From JAPWJZ01 sp035626855 (GTDB lineage Bacteria; Pseudomonadota; Alphaproteobacteria; Micavibrionales; UBA2020), in assembly GCA_035626855.1 (NCBI GenBank), contig DASPMW010000159.1:1-5643 (forward strand): a DNA stretch of 5,643 nucleotides. Direction: 5' to 3'. Both the position numbers and the translations under genes were made by a program. The notes under the pieces were generated by a model that searched no databases, had not been told where the DNA came from, and worked only from the letters and a program-made list of their open reading frames with translations. Of this stretch, positions 4,644 through 5,643 are shown piece after piece; the stretch's first letter is position 1, and each line of letters opens with the position of its first letter.

Positions 4644-5643
4644 ATGGATGACCTGATGCAGGAATTTCTGACGCAGACGTCGGAGAGCCTGACGGCGATC
4701 GACAACGACCTCGTGCGCCTCGAAAAAAATCCAAACGACAGCGAATTGATCGGCCGCGTGTTCCGCCTGGTCCACACTGTAAAGGGCAACTGCGGCTTCC
4801 TTGGCCTCGCGCGGCTTGAGAACATCACGCATCACGCCGAGAACGTGCTCGGCCAGTACCGCACCGGCGCGCTGCCGGTCACGCAAGACTCCGTCTCCCT
4901 CATCCTGCGCTCGCTCGACTGCATCCGCGGCATCGTCGACGGCATCGCGCGCACCGGGCAGGAACCTTCGGGTGAAGACGGCACACTGATCGAGCAGCTC
5001 GACCGCGCAGCCGCAGCAAAAACACCCGCGCCTGCGCCCGCCGCCGCCTTCCAGAGCGCGGCCGAGGAAAACAACGCAAAATCGCTCCGCGTCAATCTCG
5101 ACACGCTCGAAAACATCATGACGCTGGTCGGCGAGTTGGTGCTCGCGCGCAACCAGCTGCTGCCCCATATGTCGCCCGCAATCAGCGCGCCGCTGCAGCG
5201 GCTCGATAAAACCGTGACAGACATCCAGCAAAGCGTGCTGAAGGTGCGGATGCAGCCGGTCGGCAACGTCTGGGGGAAATTCCCGCGCCTTGTGCGCGAT
5301 ATCGCAATCGACCTGAAAAAGAAAATACGGCTGGAGGTCGCAGGCGGGGAGGCGGAGCTGGACCGGCAGGTGCTGGAACTTATCCGCGACCCGCTCACGC
5401 ACCTGCTGCGCAACGCCGCCGATCATGGCATCGAAAGCCCGGCCGAGCGCGTCACGAAGGGAAAGCCGCCGGAAGGGACCATCCGCGTCGCCGCAAGGCA
5501 GGAGGGCGGACAGGTGATTATCGATGTCAGCGATGACGGCCGCGGGCTGGACGAAGCAGCCATTCGCCGCAGGGCGGTTGAACTTGGGCTTGTTCCGGCC
5601 ATGCGCGCACGCAGCCTCGCCCCCGCCCAGATCCAGCAGTTGA
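4644..5643 (+). CDS. cheA: Chemotaxis histidine kinase CheA, N-terminal 333 residues (cut by window edge)
   Basis: This open frame runs from the ATG at 4644 to the window end without a stop. CheA autophosphorylates in receptor arrays at the membrane and passes phosphate to CheY and CheB. The N-terminal HPt (P1) domain, about 1-105, contains FRLVHTVKGNCGFLG with phospho-acceptor His44. A low-complexity Ala/Pro linker (about 122-145) follows. The dimerisation domain (P3) starts near 147 (LRVNLDTLENIMTLVGELVLARN). The ATPase domain (P4) shows the N-box LLRNAADHGIE with Asn257 and the G1 box VSDDGRGLD (295-303). The sequence then enters the expected ATP-lid region. The rest of P4 and the CheW-like P5 domain must lie beyond the edge. 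There is no room for the CheY-binding P2 domain between P1 and P3. GGGGGTGA (4627-4634), 9 bases upstream, is the ribosome binding site. Family assignment is firm; whether a receiver domain is fused at the end cannot be seen. Confidence 0.93.
   Translation, partial: MDDLMQEFLTQTSESLTAIDNDLVRLEKNPNDSELIGRVFRLVHTVKGNCGFLGLARLENITHHAENVLGQYRTGALPVTQDSVSLILRSLDCIRGIVDGIARTGQEPSGEDGTLIEQLDRAAAAKTPAPAPAAAFQSAAEENNAKSLRVNLDTLENIMTLVGELVLARNQLLPHMSPAISAPLQRLDKTVTDIQQSVLKVRMQPVGNVWGKFPRLVRDIAIDLKKKIRLEVAGGEAELDRQVLELIRDPLTHLLRNAADHGIESPAERVTKGKPPEGTIRVAARQEGGQVIIDVSDDGRGLDEAAIRRRAVELGLVPAMRARSLAPAQIQQL

Noticed and set aside
4587..5426. A 279-codon minus-strand frame opposite cheA, and another of 203 codons at 3932-4543 opposite the ankyrin gene.
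   Set aside because: The plus-strand frames carry clear CheA and ankyrin motifs; the antisense products have none.
1..5643. Mobile element, defence system, CRISPR array or prophage.
   Set aside because: No transposase, integrase, nuclease, toxin-antitoxin pair, spaced repeats or terminal inverted repeats seen; the content is housekeeping and signalling genes with uniform composition.

Overview
The window looks like chromosomal DNA from an alphaproteobacterium. The base composition is GC-rich throughout. The strongest marker is a ChpT-type histidine phosphotransferase, which belongs to the CckA-ChpT-CtrA phosphorelay, a system characteristic of Alphaproteobacteria. The order or genus cannot be fixed from the sequence. 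I see no transposase, integrase, tRNA, CRISPR array or other sign of a mobile element, and codon use looks similar across the genes.

Left part (1-1711, minus strand): a compact three-gene operon read leftward from a divergent intergenic region. In transcription order it holds an unknown 186-residue protein, a 303-residue RlmM/FtsJ-like RNA 2'-O-methyltransferase with a complete K-D-K-E tetrad, and an unknown protein cut by the window edge. Both junctions are 4-base ATGA overlaps, so translation is probably coupled. A plausible sigma70-type promoter lies at 1738-1765.

Right part (1866-5643, plus strand): a phosphomannomutase/phosphoglucomutase (468 aa, all four active-site loops present), then chpT 28 bases downstream behind a strong ribosome binding site. 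Next comes a small ankyrin-repeat protein with its own candidate promoter (perfect TTGACA). Last is the first 333 codons of a CheA chemotaxis kinase that runs off the right edge. The CheA joins its phosphotransfer domain to its dimerisation domain by a short Ala/Pro linker, leaving no room for the CheY-binding P2 domain.

Functionally, the right part places sugar-phosphate supply for surface polysaccharides beside the phosphotransferase that controls CtrA, and close to a chemotaxis kinase. CtrA commonly governs flagellar and chemotaxis genes in this class, so the grouping makes sense, but the functional link is inferred. I found no clearly new system. The points most worth checking are the competing hairpins around the cheA ribosome binding site, the P2-less CheA, the unknown proteins coupled to the methyltransferase, and an altered sugar-recognition loop in the mutase.
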